Origin: Anaerotruncus sp.
Lineage (GTDB): Bacteria; Bacillota; Clostridia; Oscillospirales; Acutalibacteraceae
Assembly: GCA_022009795.1 (NCBI GenBank)
Contig: CP091724.1
Coordinates: 1,649,501-1,713,500 of the forward strand
DNA length: 64,000 bases
Direction: 5' to 3'
Positions 1 to 9,536 of the stretch are shown piece by piece. Each line of letters begins with the position of its first letter. The stretch's first letter is position 1. The notes under the pieces are model-generated. The model was not told where the DNA came from. It made no database searches and worked only from the letters and a program-made list of their open reading frames with translations. The position numbers and the translations under genes are program-made.

Positions 1-1329
1 TAAGGGTGGTGTCGCCCTGCTGAGCCGCGGAAAGGTATGCAACGTTCGGATCCTGCGAAATTTGGTATTTAGACCAATTATAAAGCAGCCACGGGCCGAG
101 TCCCTTTGTGAATGCGGAAGCAACCTTTGAGAAAAGGCCGTAGCCTGCGTATGCAATGCCGTCCTGCCTTTTGCCGGTTTTGTATTCGATTTCGTCAACA
201 CAGTCCGCAATCATGATGTTGGGGGTTGTGTTTGTGTTGCCGTGCTGAATTCCGCAGAAGAAGTTGATGATGAGGAACGGAATCACAAGCGCGCTGTTAA
301 AGCCTACGGAGCGCGAAACTATGTAAAGAATAGCAAGTGAGGATGCGCCGTAAATGCAGAATAAAATAAAGGTTTTCTTTGTGGAAAATTTCTTAAGCAC
401 AAAGTTAACAAGCAGCGTGCCCACAGCCGTGCCTATGCCCATGGGAAGCAAAAGCGCAAGCTTTAAATCCTTTGAGCCGAGCAGATAAATGGCAATGTAA
501 AGCGAAACGGTGCCGTAAACGCCTCTGCCGAAGCCGCAAAGCTTTGTGAGCGAAACCATAAGCAGGTTTTTGTTGCCGAAAACAACCTTGATTGAATCCT
601 TAATGCTAACCTTTTCCTGAGTAAAGGGAACACGCTCTTTGTTGTTTACAAAGAAAATCATAACGAAAAGAATAAGGCCGAGTGCGCAAACTGCGGTTGA
701 AATGATAAGGTCAACACCCTGACCCTCTGCATTCTTGTATTGCTGTTTGCCCATAACGGCTTTCATTATGATGCCTACTACCATAACAACTACCATGCCG
801 CCCGATTGACCCACGGAGCGCAGGAAAGATGCAATGGAAATTGCCGTTGAACGCTCGCTCGGATTTGGCGAGCAAAGAGAACCGAAGCAGTTTGAGGGGC
901 TTTCAACCGCGCAGGAAACGGCGGTATAAAGGCTGTAAACCACAAACATCCAAATAATTGCAAGAGTTTGATTATTTGTGTTCGGCGCCACGAAAACAAG
1001 AATGGCAACTATTGCAAGCGGCACAACGCCGAAGCCTACCCAGGGCTTAACCTTGCCGAATTTTGTTCTTGTTCTGTCTACCAAATAGCCGATAACAAGC
1101 TCGCAGATAGCACCCACGAAGCCTGCAACAAGGAAAACGGTTGAAATCGCGTTGCTCATAACGGTGCTGTCAAAGCCTTTTTCCTTTAAAAAGCGAAGTC
1201 CGCAAAGAAGGTGGCGGTGTAATCCGGCATCCAGCCCGTAAGCAAAGCCACGCCGAATAAGCCGATACCGAAGGTGATTATCTCCGAGAACTTCATGTAC
1301 TTTTTTTGCTGTCCTTTTTCTTCAGACAT
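1..1329 (-). CDS. GPH-family sugar:cation symporter (MFS), partial and frameshifted
   Basis: The minus strand encodes a polytopic membrane protein that begins MSEEKGQQKKYMKFSE and runs off the window's left edge. Rows of hydrophobic segments with features such as ELVIGYLVDRTRTKFGK and KTGKRQDGIAYAGYG are typical of the glycoside-pentoside-hexuronide:cation symporters (MelB-like), which import sugars with Na+ or H+. The start at 1329 has a GAAGGAG ribosome site. A one-base loss near 1190-1200 breaks the frame between YTATFF and LRFLKEKGFD; the parts align perfectly once the base is restored. It is divergent from galT, so a galactoside is a reasonable but inferred substrate. Confidence 0.8.
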
Positions 1330-1381
1330 AAAAAGTCTCCTTCCCATTGTTGCGTAAACGCACTACGCAACATAATTAAAA

Positions 1382-1401
1382 AGCGATAATAAATTATCGC
1401 T
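1382..1401. repeat. 20-bp palindrome between symporter and galT
   Basis: AGCGATAAT and ATTATCGCT form perfect 9-bp arms around two bases. It lies in the divergent intergenic region (1330-1667), 53 bp upstream of the symporter start. It may be an operator or a small hairpin; the minus-strand copy is followed by TTTTTAATT. The rest of this intergenic stretch holds only the galT promoter. Confidence 0.45.
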
Positions 1402-1581
1402 CAAAAAAATATTTCACTCAATTTTTAACAAAAGATTTAACAAAAGTGCAACTTATTTTTTTATGTTTTTTTAAGCTTAAATTTGATAATTATTTTTACG
1501 CGATTTAATGCCGATTTTAATATTGCTTGGTATTTGTGTTTTGATTTGGAAAAATGTGAACGCTCGCCCGCCATAAATTTC

Positions 1582-1610
1582 TTGCCACGGGCATTAAAGT
1601 GTGCTACAAT
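1582..1610 (+). promoter_or_regulatory. Promoter of galT
   Basis: TTGCCA (1582-1587) and TACAAT (1605-1610) are 17 bp apart, a good sigma-A promoter, 58 bp upstream of the galT start. Confidence 0.6.
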
Positions 1611-1667
1611 AAAAAACCGAAACGATGATATATATAATGTATATAGTATATATGGGGAGATTGTTTT

Positions 1668-3168
1668 ATGGATGTTTTTTTGAAGCGATAACGGCGCTTG
1701 CGGATTATGCCGTTCGCACCGGCCTTATTGAAGAGAACGACAGAGTTTATTCCGTAAACAGCCTGCTTGAGGCGCTGCACCTTGATTCCTATGAGGAGCG
1801 CGAGGTTGCCGGCGAGCCGGAGCTTGTTGAAATTTTAAACGCAATTCTTGATTATGCCTGCAAAAACGGGCTTTGCGAGGATTCCGTTGTTTACCGCGAT
1901 TTGTTTGACACCAAAATTATGGGTTTGCTCACTCCGCGCCCGTCTTGGGTTATAGATAAATTTGAATCGATTTATGCCGAAAGCCCCAAGGCCGCCACGG
2001 ATTTTTTTATTATGATTTCAGCAAAAAAACAAATTATATCCGTGCCGACAGGCTTGCAAAGGATGTTAAATGGATAACGCCTACGCCATACGGCGATATT
2101 GATATGACCATAAATCTTTCAAAGCCGGAAAAGGATCCCCGCGCAATTGCCGCAGCTCTTAAAATGAAGCAAAGCGCTTATCCGAAATGCCAGCTTTGCC
2201 GCGAAAACGAGGGCTATGCCGGCAGAGCTAATCATCCGGCAAGGCAAAATCACCGCATCATCCCGCTCACCATGGGCGGCGAGCCGTGGTTTTTGCAATA
2301 TTCTCCCTATGGTTATTATAACGAGCATTGCATTGCTTTCAACGGCAATCACACTCCCATGGCGATAAATAAGGCTGCGTTTGAAAAGCTTTTTGATTTT
2401 GTTAAAAGATTTCCGCATTATTTCATCGGCTCAAATGCGGATTTGCCGATAGTCGGCGGCTCAATTTTAACTCACGAGCATTTTCAGGGCGGCTGCTACA
2501 CATTTGCAATGACAAAAGCGGAAATTGAATTTCCGTTTGAATTTAAAGGCTATGGCGACATTGAGGCGGGCATTGTGCGCTGGCCGATGTCTGTTTTGCG
2601 CCTGCGCGGCGAGGACACTGCGCGCATTTGCGAGCTTGCCGATAAGGTGCTTGCCGCATGGAAAAGCTACACGGATGAGGAAGCATTTATTTATGCCGAA
2701 ACAGAGGGTGTTCCGCACAATGCAATCACGCCGATTGCCAGATTTGCAAACGGAAAATATGAAATTGATCTTGTGCTCAGAAATAATATCACAACTCCGG
2801 AATTTCCGGATGGATATTATCATCCGCACCCGGAATACCACCACATCAAGCGCGAAAATATCGGCTTGATAGAGGTTATGGGTCTTGCCGTTTTGCCGGC
2901 GCGCCTTAAAACAGAGCTTGAGCTTCTTGAAAAGGCTTTGCTTTCCGGCAGCGATATTGCGGCAGACGAAAGAATTGCAAAGCACAAGGAATGGGCGCTT
3001 GATATTGCCGCCAGCCATGAGCTTAATGCAGATAATTGCACAGATATCCTCAGGCAGGAGGTCGGCAAGGTGTTTGCCGCCATTTTGGAGCAGTGCGGTG
3101 TGTTTGAGCGAAACGAAAAGGGCAGAGCGCAGTTTGTTCGCTTCCTTGAAAGCATCAAAACAAACTGA
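1668..3168 (+). CDS. galT: Galactose-1-phosphate uridylyltransferase, class II (frameshifted)
   Basis: Transfers UMP between UDP-glucose and galactose-1-phosphate in the Leloir pathway. The sequence is the long Firmicutes type (about 500 aa): INLSKPEKDP, PYGYYNEHCIAF, and the active-site region GGSILTHEHFQGG. The start at 1668 is chosen from the GGGGAG site 8 bp upstream and the MDVF N-terminus. Three breaks are visible: one T missing in the T7 run at 1675-1681, and two changes near 2003 and 2025, where FYYDFSK..NYIRADRLAKDVKW is split over frames. From 2104 to the stop the frame is open for 354 codons. It pairs functionally with the divergent symporter and with the GH27 and GH2 galactosidases further right. 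Confidence 0.9.
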
Positions 3169-3278
3169 TAATTGCATTATGAAAAAAACGGCAGCGGTTT
3201 ACGAAAAAAAACGAAAAAGCTTGCTTTTGCCGTTTCGCCGAAGCGGCAATTTTGCATAAATCAAATATAAAATCAAAG

Positions 3279-3336
3279 GCAACCGAAGGTGTGGGCTATT
3301 TTTTATGAATTGCACATCGGCGGTTGCTTTTTTTTG
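3279..3336 (+). terminator. Terminator after galT
   Basis: GCAACCG (3279-3285) pairs with CGGTTGC (3321-3327), extended inward by GGTGTG/CACATC, and is followed directly by nine T. Confidence 0.7.
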
Positions 3337-3394
3337 CCGTGGCAATATTTTCTCCTTTGCATAAAATGAATTGAATAATGAAAGGAGAAAAGCC

Positions 3395-4007
3395 ATGTTT
3401 AATTATGTTAAAAAAAATTACAATATCCCATAAATATAAAGCACTGCGATCCGCAGGCCGCAAGCATGATAATTTCTCAATACGGCGGCCCTAACGGAGA
3501 ACTCGGAGCATCGCTCAGGTATCTTTCTCAAAGATATTCAATGCCGCTTCCGGAGCTTAAAGGTCTGCTTACGGATATAGGCACGGAGGAGCTCGGCCAC
3601 CTTGAAATGATAGGCACAATAGTGCACCAGCTCACAAAAAATTTAACGGAAAAGCAAATTGAAGAAAATCCCGGCTTTGCGGCATATTTTGTGGATCACA
3701 CCACGGGCGTGTATCCTGCGGCGGCAAGCGGCTTTCCTTGGAATGCGGCCTCAATTCAATCAACGGGCGATCCTATTGCGGATTTAAACGAAAACCTTGC
3801 CGCCGAGCAAAAAGCCAGAATCACTTATGATAATATTTTTGCGCTTGGTGGATGATCCTGATGTTATCGAGCCTATCAAGTTTTTTTGCGCGAGCGCGAA
3901 ATCGTTCACTATCAGCGCTTCGGTGAGGCACTGCGCCTGCTGACCGATAAAATGAACAGTAAAAAAATTTCTATGCCTTTAATCCCGGATTTGACGGCAA
4001 AAAGTAA
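3395..4007 (+). CDS. cotJC: Spore coat protein CotJC, manganese-catalase family (frameshifted)
   Basis: Reading across breaks gives a protein of about 200 aa that starts MFNYVKK and matches the CotJC/manganese catalase family: IISQYGGPNGELGASLRY, GLLTDIGTEELGHLEM (metal-binding E and H), and NLAAEQKARITYDNI. Such proteins sit in the spore coat or act as non-heme dimanganese catalases. ATG at 3395 follows AAAGGAG. Frame changes occur in the A8 run near 3410, near 3425, at 3850 (FALVDDPDV), at T7 near 3880 (FLREREI) and at A7 near 3960. No cotJA or cotJB is next to it. It supports a spore-forming host. Confidence 0.85.
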
Positions 4008-4026
4008 TCCTGCCGCACACATAAAA

Positions 4027-4058
4027 CTGCCGATTTTTAGGCAGCTTTGCGTTTTTTT
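4027..4058 (+). terminator. Terminator after cotJC
   Basis: CTGCC (4027-4031) pairs with GGCAG (4040-4044); CTTTGCG and a T7 run follow. Confidence 0.5.
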
Positions 4059-4059
4059 A

Positions 4060-4100
4060 AATAACAACAGGAGCAGCCACCGGCTGCTCCTGTTGTTATT
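4060..4100. terminator. Strong 19-bp perfect hairpin
   Basis: Positions 4060-4078 and 4082-4100 are perfect reverse complements (core CAGGAGCAGCC) around a 3-base loop. It lies between convergent cotJC and the protease gene, so it probably ends transcription from one or both sides, although the T tract is poor. Confidence 0.6.
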
Positions 4101-4243
4101 GTATCTTTGTAAAATCAGTTTGTTTTTGTTCCCAGTTTCGGCAACGGCTTTTTTTGATTTTTCGCCGGTTGAGAAAAATAATAACATTTAATGTATCGCC
4201 TTTTCTTTGATTTTTTTCAACAACAAAGCGTGTCTGTGCCGAA

Positions 4244-5936
4244 TCACAGATATAGCTTGCACAATTTTTCCGTTATGAGTTGACCGCTGAACTCGTACTC
4301 ACCGTGATCAACCATTATACCGCCGTATAATGCCGAATCCTTGTAATTATAAAATGAAACAAGCTCATATGCCGGAATGCTTTTTGAAAAATATTCGGAA
4401 TTCCAAGTGGTTCCTTCCAAATCTTGCAAAAAGCTTTGGGAAATTTCTGTGCTGTTTTTAGGCACATTTTTATTTAAAACTCCGTAAACCGTGTAGCCTG
4501 AATCCGAATAATCAAATTGTATCAGCAGCATGTCGGAATCCGAAAAAGCTTTGCTTACCGTTATTGCCGCGCCCGATTCGTCGCTGAATTTGACAGTTTT
4601 ATCGTTTTCAACCGAGTATGTTGCCGTTTCCTGCTGCGTGCCTCCCTCGGATTTGTTTGTGATTAAAACTTTATTATTATCATTGAATTTGAAATTTTCA
4701 ACCAATCCTGGTTCTGCCGGTATATACAGCGACCATTCTTCTGTTGCGAGTTTTTGAACGATGCTGCTTTTCTGCTTTGTGGTTTCGGTTGTAGTTTCTT
4801 CTTGTGTTGTTGTTTCTGTCGGTTGCTCTTTGGGTTTGCTTCCGGTCAGTGAAAAATCTTTGTTGCCGCTTAAAATAACTTTGTTTCTGCGGCATAATGT
4901 GTCGTAATCGTATGTGGTTTCAATGTCGTATTCGCCGTTTTTGTCTTGTGCGATTTTTAAAGCTGTTTCTGCGGTTTCACCGTCTGCAAGAGCACCGAAA
5001 ATCGAAGTCGTCATTTTTGAATCATATCCCACGGTAGTAACATAATAGTTGGCATAAACCGCTTCGGCACCGTTTGCGATAAAAGCATCTGCCATGCTTG
5101 AATCAAAGGCGGAAAGGCAAGTGCCTAAATAAATTACTGCGCCGTCAAAGCTTTCCTTTTGATAATAATCTTTAAAGAACGAAGCTGTCAGCAGAGTGTG
5201 GCTTTTGCCGTTTGCGAGTATATGCTTACCATCGCAATATTTGCGAAATTCTTTGTCCTTTTTCACGGTCTTATAAGGTATGTCGATGGAAACAACTGAG
5301 CCTGTTGAAGCCGTGTATGTGCCGTGGCCGTCCCAAATTATGATTTTTGCACCGCTTAATTTTTTTAGCGCCTGCATATTAACATTTTTGTTATCAAAAT
5401 TGTCTGCCGAGTCAAATTTATAGCCTTTTACCTTAGAGGCAACCTCTTTTGCGGCTTTATCCGGAGCGTCACTTTTTATTTTTGTGTCGTAATACTGTTG
5501 CAATGTGACTATTCTGTTTCCCGAGCCGCCGGCTTTTAATCCTTCAATTTCCGGAGTATACACAATCACATCACCCTGCGGCATTGTGCATACCAAGCAA
5601 AGTGTTTCTGCTTCCAAGGAAACATCTTTTTAAAGTGCCTTTTTCTTTAAGTAATGCCGCATAGTCATATTCTTTTTTTCAGCAATGTGTTAATAGCATC
5701 TTCCGTCGGCTTGTTTTCATCCCAAAAGCTGTTTTCGATTTGACTTAAATGATCGTTGATTTTTATCCATTTGCGCCATTTGCCTGTTTATTGCAATGTT
5801 TTTCTCTGTTTGCAAAAAGCACCGTTCCTCCGGTAATCAGTGCCAAAGCGCAAATAACGCAGATTATTATTGCCGCCATTTTTCCTGCGTTTGCTTTTTT
5901 TGCGGTGATGATGTGTTTTTTTACTTTCTTTTTCCA
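4244..5936 (-). CDS. Membrane-anchored caspase/gingipain-fold (clan CD) peptidase-like protein
   Basis: The start at 5936 (after AAGGAGTATTTAA) gives a basic tail (MEKESKKTHHHRKKSKRRK), one membrane segment (AAIIICVICALALITGG), a short linker with QIENSFWDENKPTEDAIN, then a long external part. That part has VIVYTPEIEG, IIIWDGHGTYT and VIYLGTCLSAFDS. The His-Gly in WDGHG and the Cys in GTC after a beta strand are the dyad pattern of clan CD peptidases (C25 gingipain, caspase, CHAT). After a Thr/Glu-rich spacer (residues KPKEQPTETTTQEE) comes a beta-rich C-terminal domain of about 150 aa that I do not recognise. Frame breaks in A and T runs at about 5890, 5830, 5765, 5675 and 5630 separate the N-terminus from the main 457-codon frame. 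The protease call rests on the dyad motifs only; substrates are unknown. Confidence 0.65.
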
Positions 5937-6101
5937 TTTAAATACTCCTTGTCGGATTGCCTGCTGTTTAATTTGAATATATTAACAGTATATATTTTTT
6001 TGTTGTATGGTTTCTATATGCCGGCGGAATACAGATATGAACTTTTTCACAATGCAAACGCAATAAAAATTTGTTTCGAGTATAATGAAATGTTGCTCTT
6101 A

Positions 6102-6131
6102 TTGACACCTCACAAAAAAATATTATATAAT
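6102..6131 (+). promoter_or_regulatory. Near-consensus promoter of a small RNA unit
   Basis: TTGACA (6102-6107), an 18-bp spacer and TATAAT (6126-6131): both hexamers are perfect consensus. No protein gene follows; the transcript would end at the T-tract at 6293-6304. Confidence 0.75.
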
Positions 6132-6137
6132 ACGGTT

Positions 6138-6304
6138 AGGAAAAAGCAAGGGGATTGCTCCCCTTTACTTTTCTGTCAAAGATTATCCTACAATCTTACC
6201 AATGATGATTAGGATAATTCCGACCAATAAGTCCGATAGGGAACTAATAACAATTGAGGTCCAGTCAATGTTATGTAAACCGTTATCGGACTTTTTTGTT
6301 TTTT
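6138..6304 (+). ncRNA. Predicted structured small RNA, about 165 nt
   Basis: Downstream of the consensus promoter lie three hairpins in a row: AAGGGG/CCCCTT (6148-6165), ATTATCCT/AGGATAAT (6182-6218), and AAGTCCGATA/TATCGGACTT (6229-6293), the last with inner pairing TAATAACA/TGTTATG and a run of T, so it can act as terminator. I recognise no Rfam family. The first hairpin, read on the minus strand, also looks like a terminator (followed by GCTTTTTCC), so an opposite transcript may overlap this RNA. A short hydrophobic frame lies on that strand (see the next entry). Confidence 0.55.
6183..6269 (-). other. Possible 28-aa hydrophobic peptide antisense to the small RNA
   Basis: The minus strand reads IDWTSIVISSLSDLLV followed by GIILIIIGKIVG and a stop: one membrane helix, then a terminator-like hairpin at 6148-6165. 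That resembles the toxin side of a type I toxin-antitoxin pair or the N-terminus of an MscS-like channel. There is no ATG, GTG or TTG in frame (the frame is open back to 6303) and no ribosome site, so coding is not established. Confidence 0.25.
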
Positions 6305-6309
6305 AATAC

Positions 6310-6337
6310 AATAAAAGGCAGGGATCTTTTCCCTGCC
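6310..6337 (-). terminator. Terminator of tarI-tarJ
   Basis: GGCAGGG (6317-6323) pairs with CCCTGCC (6331-6337); on the minus strand TTTTATTGT follows, 23 bp after the tarJ stop. Confidence 0.75.
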
Positions 6338-6359
6338 TATTTGTGTGCTTATTTGCTTT

Positions 6360-7386
6360 TTATTCTTCCCATTTCATAATGGTTTTGCCGAAGGCTTTTT
6401 TGGTGTCTTTTTCAAATGCGGCTTTTATGTCTGCCACGGTGCGCACGGTGTTTACCGAGCTTATCAGGTTGCCGAGGTAATCAATGATTTCCGGGTTTGA
6501 TTCATACATTGCCACGGTTTTTTCAAAATCCGCAACACCGCTGCGCGATGAGCCGAAAAGGCGCAGCCCTTTTTCAAGCACCATGCGTGTGTTTATTTGC
6601 ACGGGATATTCGGAAACCCCAAGCAGCGAGATTGTGCCCTCCGGCTTGATCAAATTGATTATTTGCTCTATTGCCACGGGGCTGCCGTTTCCGCCGACGC
6701 ATTCAAAAAGCGTGGTCAACGGTTAATCCGCCCGGAATTGCATTTACGGGATAGGTTTCGTCTGCAAAAGTGAAATCCGAAAGCTTGCCGTATGTTTTGC
6801 CGAAAACGAAAATTTGCGATTGCGGAAAAGTCTTTTTGAGAAAAAGAGCGGTTATATAGCCCAAATTACCGTCGCCCCAAACGCCGATGCGCTCGCGGCG
6901 GGCGTGGGCGATTTTGTTAAAGCGGGTTATGGCGTGCACGGAAACGGAAACTATTTCCGTAAACGCAGCCACATTTAAATTTATGCCTTGCGGCAGCGGC
7001 ACAAGCCTTTTCGGCGAAATTTCAACATATTCCTGCAAAAATCCGTCCATGGAAGAGCCGCAGAATTTAGATGTTTTTAAATAATTTTCGGCGATATAAT
7101 CGTCTTTTTCGCATGGCGCATTTGGCACCATAACAACTCTGTCGCCGCTTTTAAAGGTGCCGGTGGGGTCAAAAACAACCTTGCCTATGCCCTCGTGAAT
7201 AAGAGCCATCGGCAGCTTTTGCGCCAAAACCTTTGGGTCTCTTGTGCCAAGGTAATAGCGCATATCGGCATTGCAAATTGAAAGGTGAGTGGGGCGAACT
7301 ATTGCATTTTGCCCAAACAGCTCAATGTCTTCAAAAGCAATTTCAAAGCGCCTCGGCTCGGCAAGGCGGTAAACGGTGTTTATCAT
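6360..7386 (-). CDS. tarJ: Ribulose-5-phosphate reductase TarJ (frameshifted)
   Basis: NADPH-dependent medium-chain dehydrogenase that reduces ribulose-5-phosphate to ribitol-5-phosphate for CDP-ribitol. Its similarity to TarJ is high throughout: VRPTHLSICNADMRYYLGTR, QKLPMALIHEGIGKVVFD, GIWGDGNLGY-like IGVWGDGNLGYITALFLKK, and LLGVSEYPVQINTRMVLEKG. The ATG overlaps the end of tarI (ATGA), indicating translational coupling. One extra T in the run near 6712 splits it just before FECVGGNGS; otherwise about 340 aa and complete. A generic zinc alcohol dehydrogenase is less likely given the tarI partner. Confidence 0.88.
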
Positions 7387-8090
7387 TCTTCATCCTCCAG
7401 CAGAGAGCGGGCAACACGCAAATCATACGGATATGTGATTTTAATATTAAAGGTTTCGCCCTCAACAAGCGCCACCTTTTCGCCCTTTAGCACAAAGATT
7501 TTTGCGGCGTCCGTTAAAATATCTTTTTCCTCGGCGGAAAGCTCGCCGTAAAGCTGCTTCAGCTTCGCCGCCTTAAAGGATTGCGGAGTTTGCCCTTGAT
7601 ACATATGGCTTCTGTTTGGAATTGAGCTTATCGTTTTTTCGTTTTTGGATTCAACTATTGTGTCCGTTGCTTTAATCACGGTGTCGCAGGCACCGTATTC
7701 GCGGCAGGCGGCAATGTTTTCCTCAATGATTCTGTGCGTAACAAACGGGCGCACGGAATCGTGGGTAACGATAATCGTGTCATCGTCAAGGCCGAAATTT
7801 TGCTCAATGTAATCAACGGCGTTCATAATCGTTTCGTTTCTTGTGGCGCCGCCTTCGATAACGCAAACCTTTTCCTGCGCGGGGGCAATGTGCTTTTTGA
7901 TAAGATCCTTGGTGTGCTCCACCCATTGAGAAGGGCAAAGCACTATCACCTTTTCAAAATCCGGGTAGGTAAAGAATTTTTCAATTGTGTATATAATAAC
8001 AGGCTTGCCTTTAAGCGTTAAATATTGCTTAGGCTTGTCGCCGCCCATGCGAGAGCCTATGCCGCCGGCAAGAACTATTCCGTAAACCAT
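7383..8090 (-). CDS. tarI: Ribitol-5-phosphate cytidylyltransferase TarI
   Basis: Intact 235-aa member of the IspD/TarI family. It makes CDP-ribitol from CTP and ribitol-5-phosphate. Nucleotide loop LAGGIGSRMGGDKPKQYL, then VTHDSVRPFVTHRIIEEN and IPNRSHMYQGQTPQ; these two blocks and the neighbouring tarJ favour TarI over IspD. The product feeds ribitol-phosphate polymers such as wall teichoic acid or a capsule, but no polymerase or glycosyltransferase lies in this window near it. The 4-bp overlap with tarJ and the single terminator at 6317 indicate one operon. Confidence 0.88.
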   Translation of the reverse strand: MVYGIVLAGGIGSRMGGDKPKQYLTLKGKPVIIYTIEKFFTYPDFEKVIVLCPSQWVEHTKDLIKKHIAPAQEKVCVIEGGATRNETIMNAVDYIEQNFGLDDDTIIVTHDSVRPFVTHRIIEENIAACREYGACDTVIKATDTIVESKNEKTISSIPNRSHMYQGQTPQSFKAAKLKQLYGELSAEEKDILTDAAKIFVLKGEKVALVEGETFNIKITYPYDLRVARSLLEDEE

Positions 8091-8145
8091 AATATCTCCT
8101 TTTCGGCAATCGCCGCTTTGTGTGATTTGATATTTATATATTATC

Positions 8146-9276
8146 TTAAAGCGCGATACATTTCAAGAATATTTTTGCTTTGAAAGCGCAATCGGGTTGC
8201 GCTTCATAAGCATGCTCATGCTTTTTTCGGTCAGCTCGGCGATTTGTTCATCGCTTGTGCAGCCGATTTCGCTCAGGCGGCTGCGCATTCCCATTCGTTT
8301 TTTTCATAGCTGAAATTTCATTTGCCATTTCATAGGCGTTTTTTTAAATCCGCACTCGCGGGCAAAGGCGGCAATTCTGCCGTTTTTCGTCTGCATTGTC
8401 GGCGTTGAATTTCACAAAGTAATCAAGCGTAAAGGCGCAGGCTTCGCCGTGCGGCACGCCGTAAAGATTTGTGAGCGGGAAAGAGCAGGCGTGGCTGCCC
8501 GTTGTGCGTGGGTGTGAAAAAGCAACTCCCGCCGTTATGCTGGCCTGCGCCATTTTTTCGCGCGCCTCCAAATTATTCGGCTCGTTGTAAGCCCTTTCAA
8601 GGTATTTAAACACAAGCTTTGCCGCATAAACCGAGCACGCAGAGCAAAGCGGCTGATTCAAGGTGCTCCAATAGCTTTCGATTGCGTGGCTGAGCACATC
8701 AAGCCCTGTTGACGCCGTAACGGCAGGGGGCACCGAAAGGGTAAGCTCCGGGTCTATTATCGCAATTTTGGGATACATTGCAGGGTCGTTCATAGGCGCT
8801 TTAAGCCCCTTTGCCGTGTCCGTAAGCACAGAAATGTTTGTAACCTCGCTTGCCGTTCCGCTTGTGGTGGGAAATGCAATCATCGGAATCGCTTCGGCAG
8901 CGTTAACGGGCCTGCCGCCCGTGTGGTATTCGGCAATTTTGCCGCTCCCCCTTGCAATTGCCGCCGCCGCTTTGCAGCAATCCATCGGCGAGCCTCCGCC
9001 CAGCGCCACGGCAAAATCGGCATTGCAGCTGCGCATAAGCTCGGCGCAGGAATCAACATTATCCGTGGTTGGATTCGGGCGGATGTCCGTGAAAATCTCT
9101 TTTATTTTGCCGCCGGAATTTTTAATAAATTCGTTTGCAACACCGCGCTTTGCCACGCTTGCAGAGCAAACAAGCACGCCGCGCGTGCCGCCCGTTTCAT
9201 CTATATACTTTTCGATTTCGGCGCGCTTTCCGCTGCCGAAAACTATTTTAACGGGCAGGTTAAATTCCCATTGCAT
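8146..9276 (-). CDS. Iron-containing alcohol dehydrogenase (C-terminal frameshifts)
   Basis: Group III Fe-dependent dehydrogenase: MQWEFNLPVKIVFGSG start, NAD(P) site ALGGGSPMDCCKA, FPTTSGTASEVT, and metal ligands in the HAIESYWS and VPHGEACAF blocks. The frame is clean for about 295 codons, then broken near 8390, 8345, 8300 and 8173; corrected, it ends NPIALSKQNILEMYRAL with stop at 8146, near the usual 380 aa. It lies 55 bp upstream of tarI on the same strand and may be cotranscribed. The substrate is unknown; a link to polyol or phosphonate head-group chemistry is only a guess from position. Confidence 0.85.
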
Positions 9277-9415
9277 AAAATCAACTCCGTTTCGATTTTT
9301 TTGTTTATACGGCTATTTTATCACTATTGTGCCCTGCGTTCAAGTTTATATTGATTTTGCGGTGCTTGGAAATGAATCGGCGAGCTTGTGCGGCAACGCT
9401 GTTATAAAAAATCAA

Positions 9416-9434
9416 CCCTCCCGTTGCGGGAGGG
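9416..9434 (-). terminator. Terminator after the surface protein gene
   Basis: CCCTCCCG (9416-9423) and CGGGAGGG (9427-9434); on the minus strand TTGATTTTTTATAA follows. Lies about 100 bp beyond the stop at 9537. Confidence 0.6.
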
Positions 9435-9536
9435 CTGATGAAAAAAAAGGGTTTTATTATGCGCTTGGAGCGAGGCGGGTTTGTTTTTCCGCCTTCTCAC
9501 GATTTTGAAAAAAGCGCTTTTGATTTTTTTGCCTGT

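Noticed and set aside
2467..3177. Long minus-strand open frame (236 codons) across galT
   Set aside because: It lies fully antisense to the clear galT sequence and has no domain signal; codon bias of the true gene explains it.
6183..6303. Firm annotation of a toxin gene
   Set aside because: No usable start codon or ribosome site was found, so I list it only as a possibility.
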